Assembly: GCF_019430945.1 (NCBI RefSeq)
Contig: NZ_JAHYCB010000004.1
Coordinates: 558,001-622,000, forward strand
DNA length: 64,000 nt
Source: Neorhizobium populisoli
GTDB lineage: Bacteria > Pseudomonadota > Alphaproteobacteria > Rhizobiales > Rhizobiaceae
Direction: 5' to 3'
Shown here: in pieces, positions 7,918-16,106 of the stretch
How positions within the stretch are numbered: the first letter of the stretch is position 1
Layout of the letters: each line of letters starts with the position of its first letter
Position numbers and translations under genes: made by a program
Notes under the pieces: model-generated
Databases searched by the model: none
What the model was told of the DNA's origin: nothing
The model's input: only the letters and a program-made list of their open reading frames with translations

Positions 7918-8760
7918 ATGGCCATTGAAACAAGCGATATCGGCGGAGAAAACGTCAAGGTCGAATTCGAGGACGGTATCGCCTGGGTGAAGCTGAACCG
8001 CCCGGACAAGCGCAACGCCATGAGCGTCGGTCTGGCGGAAGACATGATCCGCGTGCTCGACGAGCTGGAAATCGACGACCGCGCAGGCGTCATCATTCTG
8101 ACCGGCGAGGGCGAAGCCTTCTCCGCCGGCATGGACCTCAAGGACTTCTTCCGCGCTACTGACGGCGTCTCGGACGTCAAGCGCATGCGCGCTTACCGCT
8201 CCACCCGCGCCTGGCAGTGGCGCCTGCTGATGAACTACGCCAAGCCGACCATCGCCATGGTCAACGGCTGGTGCTTCGGCGGTGCCTTCACCCCGCTGAT
8301 CTGCTGCGACCTCGCGATCGCCTCAGAAGACGCGGTGTTCGGTCTGTCGGAAATCAACTGGGGCGTCATCCCCGGCGGCGTCGTCTCCAAGGCGATCTCG
8401 ACGCTGATGAATGACCGCAAGGCGATGTATTACGTCATGACCGGCGAAAAGTTCGGCGGCAAGATGGCCGAACAGCTCGGCCTGGTGAACGAGGCGGTGC
8501 CGGCGGACAAGCTACGCGAGCGTACTATCGAAATCGCCCGTGTGCTGTTGGAGAAGAACCCGACGGTGCTGCGCCAGGCGCGCATGGCATACAAATATGT
8601 GCGCGAAATGACCTGGGAGGAGTCAGCGGAATATCTCACCGCCAAGGCTGACCAGACCACATTCGTGGATACGGAAAAGGGCCGGGAGAAGGGGCTGTCG
8701 CAGTTTCTGGATTCGAAGACCTATCGTCCGGGGCATGGGGCTTACAAGCGGGAGGAGTGA
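7918..8760 (+). CDS. p-Hydroxycinnamoyl-CoA hydratase/lyase homologue 2
   Basis: 280 residues, a clear paralogue of the gene at 3242 (shared MVNGWCFGGAF, GLSEINWG, MTWE...EYL and a GAYKR-like end). Aligned by eye to the P. fluorescens enzyme, catalytic Glu143 is Glu145, but Tyr75 is Phe77, Ser123 is Thr125 and Tyr239 is Thr241. Both phenol-contacting tyrosines are thus missing. It follows the aldehyde dehydrogenase by 19 bp with AGGAG before the ATG and is surely co-transcribed. It may act on a differently substituted or non-phenolic cinnamoyl-CoA. Confidence 0.86.
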   Translation: MAIETSDIGGENVKVEFEDGIAWVKLNRPDKRNAMSVGLAEDMIRVLDELEIDDRAGVIILTGEGEAFSAGMDLKDFFRATDGVSDVKRMRAYRSTRAWQWRLLMNYAKPTIAMVNGWCFGGAFTPLICCDLAIASEDAVFGLSEINWGVIPGGVVSKAISTLMNDRKAMYYVMTGEKFGGKMAEQLGLVNEAVPADKLRERTIEIARVLLEKNPTVLRQARMAYKYVREMTWEESAEYLTAKADQTTFVDTEKGREKGLSQFLDSKTYRPGHGAYKREE

Positions 8761-8783
8761 GGAGCGGTCGGGCCTAAGCTCGA

Positions 8784-8808
8784 GCAATCGATCCAGTGAA
8801 TCGATTGC
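8784..8808. repeat. GCAATCGAT palindrome (stem-loop)
   Basis: GCAATCGAT (8784-8792) and ATCGATTGC (8800-8808) are perfect 9-bp arms with a 7-nt loop, 24 bp after the hydratase-lyase stop. No T-run follows. It may be a 3'-end-stabilising stem or a REP-type unit. Confidence 0.5.
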
Positions 8809-8877
8809 AGCGACGAACGCCCGGAGCGAAAGCGGAGGGCTGCCGCAGACTCCCTGCCATTGCCCAAGGCACAGTCG

Positions 8878-9051
8878 CCCCTCACCCTAATCCTCTCCCC
8901 GTTCTTACGGGGAGAGGGGACGTGCCCCATTCGTCGTCAGCGTTCCGGGAAGCCGGTGCAGCATTCGTCCTTCTCCCCGCTTGCGGGGTCCGGAGGACGG
9001 GACGGGATAAGCGACCCGTCCCCGGTTGGTGCCGGCAAGTGGATGAGGGGC
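8878..9051. repeat. Rhizobial mosaic palindromic repeat (B-to-A orientation)
   Basis: Begins CCCCTCACCCTAATCCTCTC with a CCCCGTTCTTACGGGG palindrome (type B) and ends with a CTTCTCCCCGC half and GGATGAGGGG (type A-like, partly diverged). It is inverted relative to 6277-6408, so the pair brackets the aldehyde dehydrogenase and second hydratase-lyase. Confidence 0.7.
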
Positions 9052-9081
9052 AGATTTCCGCAGCAAGACACGAGACCACCC

Positions 9082-11460
9082 ATGAACCTCAACCACACCG
9101 ACGAACAGCTCCTCCTCAAGGCAAGCGCCACCCGCTTCCTCAAGGATCGCTACGACTTCGAGAAGCGGGCCAAGATCCTCGCCGCTGGCGGTTTCGATGA
9201 GGCGACTTGGTCCGCGATGGCCGATCTTGGCTGGCTGGCGCTGCCCTTCTCTGAAGAAAACGGCGGCCTCGGCGGCAGTGCTGTCGAAATCTCATTGATC
9301 ATGGAAGCCATCGGCCGGGCGCTTGTGGTGGAGCCCTATCTCGCCTCCGTCATCCTCGCCGGCATCCTCGTTGAAAAGCTGGGCACGGCGGAGCAGAAGG
9401 CCGAGATCCTTGGATCGCTGATCGTCGGCACCTCACGCCCGGCGCTGGCGCATGTGGAAAAGCAGACTGGCTTCGACCTTGCCAATATTACGGCTACCGC
9501 CGTGCGAACCAGCGAAGGTTATCGCCTTTCAGGCGAAAAGCCGCTGGTACCCGGCGGCGCTTTTGCGGACGTGTTTCTCGTTTCGGCAAAGCTTGAGGGA
9601 GACGTCTGCCTCTTCGCCGTGCCGGCCGAGACGCCTGGCCTCAGCCGGAAAACCATCAAACTAGTCGACGGCAGCCATGCCGCCGATCTCGTGCTGGATG
9701 ACGTCTCTATTCTGGCCTCGGCCCTTCTCGATGGCGGCGGTGCGCTTGCCGAGATCGAAGCGGCCTATGACCGCGCCAATGCGGCACTCGCCTCCGAAGC
9801 CGTCGGCATCATGGATGCGCTGATGGATGCAACCGTCGCCTACACGAAGGAGCGCGTGCAATTCGGCAAGCCGCTCGCGGCGTTTCAGGCACTGCAGCAT
9901 CGAATGGCCGAGATGGCGGTGAAATGCCAGGAGGCGCGCGGTGCCGCCCTGCTCGCGACGCTCTCCGTCGATGCGCCGCATGCAATGCTTATCCGCGGCG
10001 TTTCCGGAGCACGGGCCAAGATCGGCAAGGTCTCCCGCTCCGTCGCGCAGGAGGCGATCCAGCTGCATGGCGCTATGGGGTTTTCGGAAGAAATGCCGAT
10101 CGGCGCCTGGTTCCGCCGGCTCTACGCCATCGAAAACACCTTCGGCACCACCGCCGACCATCTGAAGCGATACGGCGAGACCATTCGTGACACCGACGTG
10201 CTGTCCGGCAGCTTGTTGCGCGCGCCGGATGCCGACCAATCTGCGGCAAGCAATGGCATGAACCTTCGGATGACCGAAGAGGAGGCCCGCTTCCGCGACG
10301 AGGTGCGGGCTTTTCTCGATACTCATCTCGATGACGACCTGAAGCGCGCCGAGCGTTTGAACCCGAGTTTTCTCGCCGACCCGCGCATCGGCCTCAAATG
10401 GCAGGCAAAAATCAACGGCGAGGGTTGGGTCGCGCCCTCATGGCCGAAACAATACGGCGGCACCGGCTGGACGCTGACCCAGCGCTATATCTTCGACCAG
10501 GAATGTGAGCACGCCGGCGAACCGCATTTTCGCGGTGCCTCGATCAAGATGATCGCGCCCGTCATCATGCGCTATGGCGATGAAGCGCAAAAGGCCTTCT
10601 ATCTGCCGCGCATTCTCCGCGGGGAGGATTTGTGGGCGCAGGGTTATTCCGAACCCGGCTCCGGCTCCGACCTCGCTTCGCTGAAGACGAAGGCGGTGCG
10701 GGAAGGCGACCACTATGTCATCAACGGTTCGAAAATCTGGTCGACGCTCGCGCATCACGCCACCCGCATGTTCGCGCTGGTGCGCACCGCCGACACGGGC
10801 AAGAAACAGGAAGGCATCACCTTCATCCTGATCGACCTGAAATCGCTCGGCGTCGCAATCCGGCCGATCCGTTCGATCTGCGGCACGCATGAGTTCAACC
10901 AGGTCTTTTTCGACGACGTGAAGGTGCCGGTTTCCGACCGGATCGGCGAGGAGGGCGAGGGCTGGGACATCGCCAAATACCTGCTCGAGTTCGAGCGCGG
11001 CGGCGCCTTCGCCGGTGGCGTGTTGCGCGCTATGCTGACCCGCCTCTATCGCCTGGCATCCGAACCTTTGCCGGGTGACCGGAAAATGGTCGACGATCCG
11101 CTGTTCATGGCTCGCTTTGCCGAGATCGCCACGGATGTCGATGCCAACGACATGTTGGAAATTGCCGCGATGTCCAAGGTGCAGGCCGGCGGCAATCCGG
11201 GTTCGGTGCCGTCCTCGACAATGAAGATAGAGCGCAGCCGCATCCGCCAGTCGATCGCCGAACTTGCCGCCTCGATCCTCGGCCCGGACGTGCTGCGCTG
11301 GGAAGAACACCGCCCACTGCACGAACTGCCGGAAGAGAGTGAGATCGACGAGGAGCGCAAGGTGGCTTCGGCTGTCTATTTCAACTCTCGCTCCCAGAGC
11401 ATCTTTGGCGGCAGCAACGAGATCCAGCTTGAGATCATCGCGAAGACGCTGCTCAGATAG
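9082..11460 (+). CDS. Double-domain (fused) acyl-CoA dehydrogenase
   Basis: 792 residues, twice the usual length of an acyl-CoA dehydrogenase. Domain 1 (about 1-385) starts MNLNHTDEQLLLKASATRFL and ends at IENTFGTTADHLKRYGE. Domain 2 starts near Met393 (MNLRMTEEEARFRDEVRAFL) and carries the flavin/substrate segment AQGYSEPGSGSDLASL and the terminal FGGSNEIQLEI. Each looks like an ancestral full subunit. The Glu found in many family members just before GT/GS-EIQ is not at that place in either half, so the base, if present, sits elsewhere. It may desaturate dihydrocinnamoyl-CoA-like substrates for the neighbouring hydratase-lyases (inference). Its stop codon abuts that of the convergent gene. 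Confidence 0.85.
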   Translation: MNLNHTDEQLLLKASATRFLKDRYDFEKRAKILAAGGFDEATWSAMADLGWLALPFSEENGGLGGSAVEISLIMEAIGRALVVEPYLASVILAGILVEKLGTAEQKAEILGSLIVGTSRPALAHVEKQTGFDLANITATAVRTSEGYRLSGEKPLVPGGAFADVFLVSAKLEGDVCLFAVPAETPGLSRKTIKLVDGSHAADLVLDDVSILASALLDGGGALAEIEAAYDRANAALASEAVGIMDALMDATVAYTKERVQFGKPLAAFQALQHRMAEMAVKCQEARGAALLATLSVDAPHAMLIRGVSGARAKIGKVSRSVAQEAIQLHGAMGFSEEMPIGAWFRRLYAIENTFGTTADHLKRYGETIRDTDVLSGSLLRAPDADQSAASNGMNLRMTEEEARFRDEVRAFLDTHLDDDLKRAERLNPSFLADPRIGLKWQAKINGEGWVAPSWPKQYGGTGWTLTQRYIFDQECEHAGEPHFRGASIKMIAPVIMRYGDEAQKAFYLPRILRGEDLWAQGYSEPGSGSDLASLKTKAVREGDHYVINGSKIWSTLAHHATRMFALVRTADTGKKQEGITFILIDLKSLGVAIRPIRSICGTHEFNQVFFDDVKVPVSDRIGEEGEGWDIAKYLLEFERGGAFAGGVLRAMLTRLYRLASEPLPGDRKMVDDPLFMARFAEIATDVDANDMLEIAAMSKVQAGGNPGSVPSSTMKIERSRIRQSIAELAASILGPDVLRWEEHRPLHELPEESEIDEERKVASAVYFNSRSQSIFGGSNEIQLEIIAKTLLR

Positions 11461-11907
11461 CTATTGTTGCTCCTGCACGGCAGGTCCCGCCCGCTCGCGG
11501 CAAAGATGGAGAACCCAGAGCATCGCGGCAAATACAACGACTGATGCATATGGTGCGAAGGAAACCATTCGCTCGGCGTCTTCCACTGTGCGCTGCAAGC
11601 CTTGATTTGCGCGGCGTGCTACTTGAGCCGCTACCAGTGCATCTCGGGCAAAATAAAAACTGACCGCCAGACCCGCGGCGCTGAAGGCCATAATAGCCGC
11701 ATTCACCAGTTTTGCGCCGGGTATAAAGCGCAGCATCATGATGCCGGCCAGCAGGCAAATGCCGCCAAGAATCGTCAGGAGGCCGATCTTGAGGGGCGTT
11801 TCATCAACGAGCAGAAAAGCGGCAGTCCCTGTCCAGGTGCGGTCCAGTTCACCAGCTCCTTTAGACCACTCAGGATCATAAGTGTGCCAATCACCAAATT
11901 GGGCCAT
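11461..11907 (-). CDS. Small membrane protein, possibly 3' half of a frameshifted gene
   Basis: 148 residues with hydrophobic segments near residues 40-60 (KIGLLTILGGICLLAGIMML), 67-88 and 115-133; I do not recognise a family. It overlaps the upstream frame (11775-12155) by 133 bp in another phase. Joined near 11.81-11.83 kb, the two would give one multi-span membrane protein, so they may be one gene broken by a frameshift. Alternatively, translation starts independently at the ATG at 11907, which has GGGAG 13 nt upstream. Its stop codon abuts that of the fused acyl-CoA dehydrogenase. Confidence 0.45.
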   Translation of the reverse strand: MAQFGDWHTYDPEWSKGAGELDRTWTGTAAFLLVDETPLKIGLLTILGGICLLAGIMMLRFIPGAKLVNAAIMAFSAAGLAVSFYFARDALVAAQVARRANQGLQRTVEDAERMVSFAPYASVVVFAAMLWVLHLCRERAGPAVQEQQ

Positions 11908-12155
11908 TGGCGGGTGGTAACTCCCATCGCGCGTTCGACTTTTGCGTGGGCCAATAACCGTTCTCCAATTGAAAGATCAAGCCGTCGGCCGATCAATATC
12001 AGGCTTAGAACCAGTCCCCACGATGCCGGTACAGAATAGGCCGAATCGATTTCACGCCCGGCAACCTGCGCCAGATGCGCCATAAGGCCGACAAGCGAGT
12101 TGATGAAAATGAAATCGAGATAAAAGCCCAGAATGGGCAGAATATATTTGCGCAT
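11775..12155 (-). CDS. Small membrane protein, possibly 5' half of a frameshifted gene
   Basis: 126 residues. A hydrophobic N-terminus (ILPILGFYLDFIFINSLVGL), a second span (WGLVLSLILIG) and a third (NLVIGTLMILSGLKEL) precede a short polar tail, LMKRPSRSAS, which looks out-of-frame. The arrangement of the first two spans is reminiscent of RDD-type membrane proteins, but I cannot assign it. See the overlapping frame at 11461-11907. A single-base insertion or deletion around 11.81-11.83 kb would unite them. Confidence 0.5.
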   Translation of the reverse strand: MRKYILPILGFYLDFIFINSLVGLMAHLAQVAGREIDSAYSVPASWGLVLSLILIGRRLDLSIGERLLAHAKVERAMGVTTRQWPNLVIGTLMILSGLKELVNWTAPGQGLPLFCSLMKRPSRSAS

Positions 12156-12309
12156 GAAATCGACACCTCAGCCTTAGGTTTCATGAATAGGTGTGCCTTC
12201 GCGTAAGGGCAAGCCGTAAAAATATCGATCCCAAAGAGTGTCGTCTGTGCTGAAACCATCTCCCGTCCAGCACGTTATTGGGCCAAATGCCACAACCCGG
12301 AGACACCCT

Positions 12310-12468
12310 TTGGATATCATCCGCATCCTGCTCGCCTTCATCCTGCCGCCGCTCGGCGTGTTCTTTCAGGTGGGCCTTGGCCTGCATTTCTGGCTGAACA
12401 TCCTGCTCACCCTTTGCGGCTGGCTGCCGGGCATCGTGCATGCACTCTGGGTCATCCTGAAGAAATAG
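12310..12468 (+). CDS. YqaE/Pmp3-family small membrane protein
   Basis: 52 residues, the normal size of the family: LDIIRILLAFILPPLGVF, a short polar turn, then LNILLTLCGWLPGIVHALWV, i.e. two transmembrane helices with the typical PPLGVF and GWLPGIVHA motifs. Family members are stress-related hydrophobic proteins thought to affect membrane potential. The TTG start at 12310 is chosen because GGAG (12299-12302) lies 7 nt upstream and it gives the family's standard N-terminus; an ATG at 12238 would add 24 unrelated residues. The last 17 bp overlap the convergent GlxA-type gene. Confidence 0.85.
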   Translation: MDIIRILLAFILPPLGVFFQVGLGLHFWLNILLTLCGWLPGIVHALWVILKK

Positions 12469-13432
12469 GTTGCTTCAGCCGCCGGCGGGTATCACTCGGG
12501 CTTTCGCGATAATGCGCGCGATAGCTGCGGGAAAACGCGGAGGCCGAGTTGAAGCCGGTGGCGGCGGCGACATCCGCGAAAGTCGCGCGCGTTTCGATGA
12601 CTTTTCGACGTGCCGCGTTGAGCCTCAGCGCCAGATAGTGCTCGCGCGGCGCCACACCCATAATATCGTTGAAAAGATCTTGGAGGTGGCGCGCGCTGAC
12701 GCCTGCGCGTTTTGCCAGCCGGGTCAGCGAAAGCGGGGCTTCCACCGTTTCTTCCATCAACTTTACCGCCACCTGCACCCGGCTATCGACGATGCGCATG
12801 TTGCCTATCGCCGGCATCTGCAACAGGTCGCCGCGGGTCCTTTCCTGCTCGTAGATGAAGAGACGCGAGACTTCGAGCGCCAGTGAATAGCCATGCGAAC
12901 GGCGGATCAATTCCAGCATCAAGTCGAGTGTCGGCAGTGAACCGCCGGTGGTTATCCGCTTGCCGTCGATGACGAACCGCTCGCGGACCATGTTCACCTG
13001 CGGATAGGCCGTCGAAAAGTCCTCGAAATCCTCCCAATGGGTCGTGGCGGAAAAGCCATCGAGCAGGCTGGTATCGGCAAGAATGAAGGAGCCAGCCTCG
13101 ATGCCGGCGATCAGCGTCCGGTGTCGGGCGGTTTGTGAAAGCTGGAATTTCAGCTCGCGGGTGGCATGCCGTTTCCAGTTGTAACTCGCAAGCACGAAGA
13201 GTGGATCGCTTTCCCGACCGGGCCGGAATGCGCCGCCGACCGGGATGGGGATGCCGGACTTGGTGTCGATCGGTTGCCCGTCGGGCGAGGACAGTGTCCA
13301 GTGATAAAGCTCCCGGCCGGCGATGCGGTTTGCGGCCCGCAAAGGCTCGATCACGGATGCCGCGAGAATGAGGTTGATCTCCGGCAGCACCAGAATGTCG
13401 AAATGCTGCGCTCCGGCCAAACCGTCTGCCAT
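12452..13432 (-). CDS. GlxA/CdhR-type AraC-family transcriptional regulator
   Basis: 326 residues. The N-terminal half is a DJ-1/PfpI-like amidotransferase fold (FDILVLPEINLILAASVIEPLRAANR, AGIEAGSFILADTSLL). The C-terminal half (about 220-320) has two AraC helix-turn-helix units (LTRLAKRAGVSARHLQDLF, FADVAAATGFNSASAFSRSY). GGAGGA 10 nt before the ATG at 13432 fixes the start. This family regulates quaternary-amine catabolism (CdhR for carnitine, GbdR for betaine in pseudomonads). The divergent genes are carnitine-degrading, so this is probably the local carnitine- or dehydrocarnitine-responsive activator. Confidence 0.9.
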   Translation of the reverse strand: MADGLAGAQHFDILVLPEINLILAASVIEPLRAANRIAGRELYHWTLSSPDGQPIDTKSGIPIPVGGAFRPGRESDPLFVLASYNWKRHATRELKFQLSQTARHRTLIAGIEAGSFILADTSLLDGFSATTHWEDFEDFSTAYPQVNMVRERFVIDGKRITTGGSLPTLDLMLELIRRSHGYSLALEVSRLFIYEQERTRGDLLQMPAIGNMRIVDSRVQVAVKLMEETVEAPLSLTRLAKRAGVSARHLQDLFNDIMGVAPREHYLALRLNAARRKVIETRATFADVAAATGFNSASAFSRSYRAHYRESPSDTRRRLKQPISSG

Positions 13433-13538
13433 GCAACCATCATCCTCCGTTTCCGGTAATGTATAGAATGGCGCCGAAAGTGAAAAGCATTTCGCCCTTG
13501 TCCGGTTCGTAATGCGCAAAACGAACAAGGAGGGGAAG

Positions 13539-14441
13539 ATGCCGCTTGAGATGAACCGCGAGGTTTTCATCACCTGCGCCGTGACCGGTGCCGGCGATAC
13601 GACCGCGAAATCGAGCCACGTGCCGATCACGCCGAAGCAGATCGCGGATTCGGCAATCGACGCCGCCAAGGCCGGAGCGGCAGTCGTCCATTGTCATGTC
13701 CGCAATCCTGAAACCGGTGCGGCTGCACGCGGCATCGATCTTTACAGGGAAGTCACCGACCGCATTCGTTCAGCAGATGTCGATGTGGTGCTGAACCTCA
13801 CCGCCGGCATGGGCGGCGATCTCGTGTTCGGCAATGTCGAGGCGCCGTTCCCGGTCAATCCGAATGGCACCGACATGGCGGGCGCCACGGAGCGTGTCGC
13901 GCATGTGGCCGAATGCCTGCCGGAAATCTGCACGCTCGATTGCGGCACGATGAATTTTTCGCTCGGCGATTACGTCATGACCAACACGCCCTCCATGCTG
14001 CGTGAAATGGCGCGGCAGATGACGGCGCTCGGCGTGCGGCCGGAGATCGAGGCCTTTGACACCGGCCACCTCTGGTTCGCCAAGCAGCTTGTCGAAGAGG
14101 GGCTGATCGAGGATCCGGTATTGATCCAGCTCTGCATGGGCATTCCGTGGGGCGCGCCGGACGACCTCAACACCTTCATGGCGATGGTCAATAACGTGCC
14201 GAAGAACTGGACGTTTTCGGCCTTCTCAATTGGTCGCAACGCGCTGGCCTATCCGGCGGCCGCGGTGCTCGCCGGCGGCAATGTCCGCGTCGGGCTGGAG
14301 GACAATCTCTATGCCGGCAAAGGGCAGCTGGCGACGAATGCGCAGCTCGTTGAAAAGGCGGTTGGCATGATCGAAGGCATGGGCGCCAAGATCATCGGGC
14401 CGGCTGCGGTGCGTGAAAAACTGAAGCTGAAGAAGCGGTGA
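13539..14441 (+). CDS. 3-Dehydrocarnitine cleavage enzyme (BKACE family)
   Basis: 300 residues of the beta-keto acid cleavage family (formerly DUF849). The zinc site HCHVRNP (His51, His53) follows strand AGAAVVHC, and a long TIM-barrel pattern continues to the end. BKACE enzymes condense a beta-keto acid with acetyl-CoA to give acetoacetate and a new CoA ester; for 3-dehydrocarnitine the products are betainyl-CoA and acetoacetate. That assignment rests on the next gene, a carnitine dehydrogenase-thioesterase fusion, overlapping or 5 bp away. AAGGAGGGG (13529-13536) selects ATG 13539 over 13512. It is divergent from the GlxA-type regulator. Confidence 0.88.
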   Translation: MPLEMNREVFITCAVTGAGDTTAKSSHVPITPKQIADSAIDAAKAGAAVVHCHVRNPETGAAARGIDLYREVTDRIRSADVDVVLNLTAGMGGDLVFGNVEAPFPVNPNGTDMAGATERVAHVAECLPEICTLDCGTMNFSLGDYVMTNTPSMLREMARQMTALGVRPEIEAFDTGHLWFAKQLVEEGLIEDPVLIQLCMGIPWGAPDDLNTFMAMVNNVPKNWTFSAFSIGRNALAYPAAAVLAGGNVRVGLEDNLYAGKGQLATNAQLVEKAVGMIEGMGAKIIGPAAVREKLKLKKR

Positions 14442-14446
14442 TCGCC

Positions 14447-15937
14447 ATGAGCAAGATTGAAAAAGCAGCCTGCATCGGCGGTGGCGTGATCGGTGGGGCC
14501 TGGGCGGCTCGGTTTCTGCTGGCCGGTATCGACGTCAACATGTTCGATCCGCATTCCGAAGCGCAGCGTATCGTCGGCGAAGTGCTCGCCAATGCCGAAC
14601 GTGCCTATGCCATGCTCACCATGGCGCCATTGCCGCAAAAGGGAAAAATCACCTTCTGCAAGACGGTCGAGGAAGCTGTTCAAGGCGCCGACTGGATCCA
14701 GGAAAGCGTACCGGAGCGGCTGGAACTGAAGCGTGGCATCATCACCCAGATCGACGCGGCCGCCGATCCGAAGGCGCTGATCGGCTCCTCTACCTCCGGC
14801 CTGATGCCGACCGACCTGCAGCGGGACATGAAACATCCTGAGCGGATGTTCGTCGCACATCCCTATAATCCCGTTTATCTCCTGCCGCTCGCCGAATTGG
14901 TCGGCGGTCAGAGGACATCTGCCGAAACGCTGAAGGCGGCGCAGGAAAAGCTCGCACCAATCGGCATGAAGGGTGTCATCATCAAGAAGGAAATCGAAGC
15001 CTTCGTCGGTGACCGTCTGCTGGAAGCCGTATGGCGCGAGGGCCTCTGGCTGATCCATGACGACATCTGTGATACGGAAACGCTGGACGACGTGATCCGC
15101 TACTCGTTCGGCATGCGCTGGGCGCAGATGGGCATGTTCGAGACCTATCGCATTGCCGGCGGCGAGGCGGGCATGCGGCACTTCTTGGCGCAGTTCGGTC
15201 CGTGCCTCTCCTGGCCGTGGACGAAGCTCACCGATGTCGTCGATCTCGATGATGCGCTGGTCGACAAGATCGCCGGCCAGTCCGATGCACAATCCGGCGC
15301 CCGAGGCATCCGGGATCTGGAACGCATCCGCGACGAAAACCTCGTCGGCATCATGCAGGCGCTGAAGGCAGGCGATGCGGGCAAGGGCTGGGGCGCCGGC
15401 AAGATCCTCGCCGAGTTCGAAAAACATCTCTGGAAGAATTCGCCAAAACCGGCCGCCAAAACCGGCAAGAATGCGCTCGACCTTCTCGAGATCAAGGTCC
15501 ACCCGTCCTGGATCGATTATAACGGTCACATGACCGAGTTCCGTTATGCGCAGTGTTTTGCAGATGCCAGCGACTCGCTTCTGCGCCTGATCGGTGTCGA
15601 TATGGACTATGTCGCGGCAGGCAACAGCTATTACACCGTCGAGACTCATAACCGTTTGCTCGACGAAGCCAAGCTTGGCGATGTCCTGAAAGTCAGCGGG
15701 CAGATATTGCCGTCTTCGGACGGCAAGAAGGTACAGAGCTTCCTGTCGTTGAGCCGCGCTTCGGATGGCGTGCTGCTTGCGACATGCGAACATCTGATGC
15801 TGCATGTCTCGTCGGACGAGGGCAAGGCGGTGGCGCCCGGGGCGGAGGTCATGGGCAGGCTGCAGCCGCTGATCGACGCACACAGGGGCTTGCCGGCGCC
15901 GGAAGGGGCGGGGCGGTCTGTGGGGCAGAAGAGGTAA
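14447..15937 (+). CDS. lcdH: L-carnitine 3-dehydrogenase fused to betainyl-CoA thioesterase
   Basis: 496 residues. An N-terminal 3-hydroxyacyl-CoA-dehydrogenase-like Rossmann domain (CIGGGVIGGAWAARFLLAG) and a helical domain (FVGDRLLEAVWREGLWL) run to about 320. A hotdog thioesterase domain follows (about 345-480, VHPSWIDYNGHMTEFRYAQCF). The fusion is the known form of carnitine dehydrogenase in several proteobacteria: the first domain oxidises carnitine with NAD, the second hydrolyses betainyl-CoA made by the neighbouring BKACE enzyme. A GTG at 14438 overlaps the upstream stop as GTGA; ATG 14447 starts at MSKIEK. Either could be used, and both imply translational coupling. Confidence 0.92.
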   Translation: MSKIEKAACIGGGVIGGAWAARFLLAGIDVNMFDPHSEAQRIVGEVLANAERAYAMLTMAPLPQKGKITFCKTVEEAVQGADWIQESVPERLELKRGIITQIDAAADPKALIGSSTSGLMPTDLQRDMKHPERMFVAHPYNPVYLLPLAELVGGQRTSAETLKAAQEKLAPIGMKGVIIKKEIEAFVGDRLLEAVWREGLWLIHDDICDTETLDDVIRYSFGMRWAQMGMFETYRIAGGEAGMRHFLAQFGPCLSWPWTKLTDVVDLDDALVDKIAGQSDAQSGARGIRDLERIRDENLVGIMQALKAGDAGKGWGAGKILAEFEKHLWKNSPKPAAKTGKNALDLLEIKVHPSWIDYNGHMTEFRYAQCFADASDSLLRLIGVDMDYVAAGNSYYTVETHNRLLDEAKLGDVLKVSGQILPSSDGKKVQSFLSLSRASDGVLLATCEHLMLHVSSDEGKAVAPGAEVMGRLQPLIDAHRGLPAPEGAGRSVGQKR

Positions 15938-16023
15938 GGTGGGGCTTGGCGGGGAGATTGGCTGGGCGCACCGGTGACTTACTCCCATCGACGACAGAGA
16001 GACGCGAGACGTATGCCGCAAGT

Positions 16024-16073
16024 CGATCTCCCTCCTTGTGGGAGAAATGGCCTGCGGGGCAGAGGAGGGTAGC
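16024..16073. repeat. Degenerate palindromic repeat fragment
   Basis: GATCTCCCTCCTTGTGGGAG followed by TGGCCTGCGGGGCAGAGGAGGG resembles half of the element at 17299-17470. It lies just upstream of the acyl-CoA dehydrogenase gene. Confidence 0.4.
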
Positions 16074-16106
16074 GGCGCCTTCCGCTTTTAGTGTGGAGGA
16101 GAACAC

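Larger units (their letters stand above)
8761..9081. other. 321-bp non-coding gap between hydratase-lyase 2 and the acyl-CoA dehydrogenase
   Basis: No gene is seen. The gap holds the 8784-8808 palindrome and the 8878-9051 mosaic repeat. Open frames running through it are made by the repeat and have no ribosome-binding sites. The dehydrogenase start at 9082 has no strong Shine-Dalgarno sequence. Confidence 0.6.

Noticed and set aside
6507-8186. 559-codon open frame on the minus strand
   Set aside because: Covers the aldehyde dehydrogenase and part of hydratase-lyase 2 in antisense; no motif or ribosome-binding site.
14309-16021. 570-codon open frame on the minus strand
   Set aside because: Antisense to the carnitine dehydrogenase fusion, whose domains are unambiguous on the other strand.
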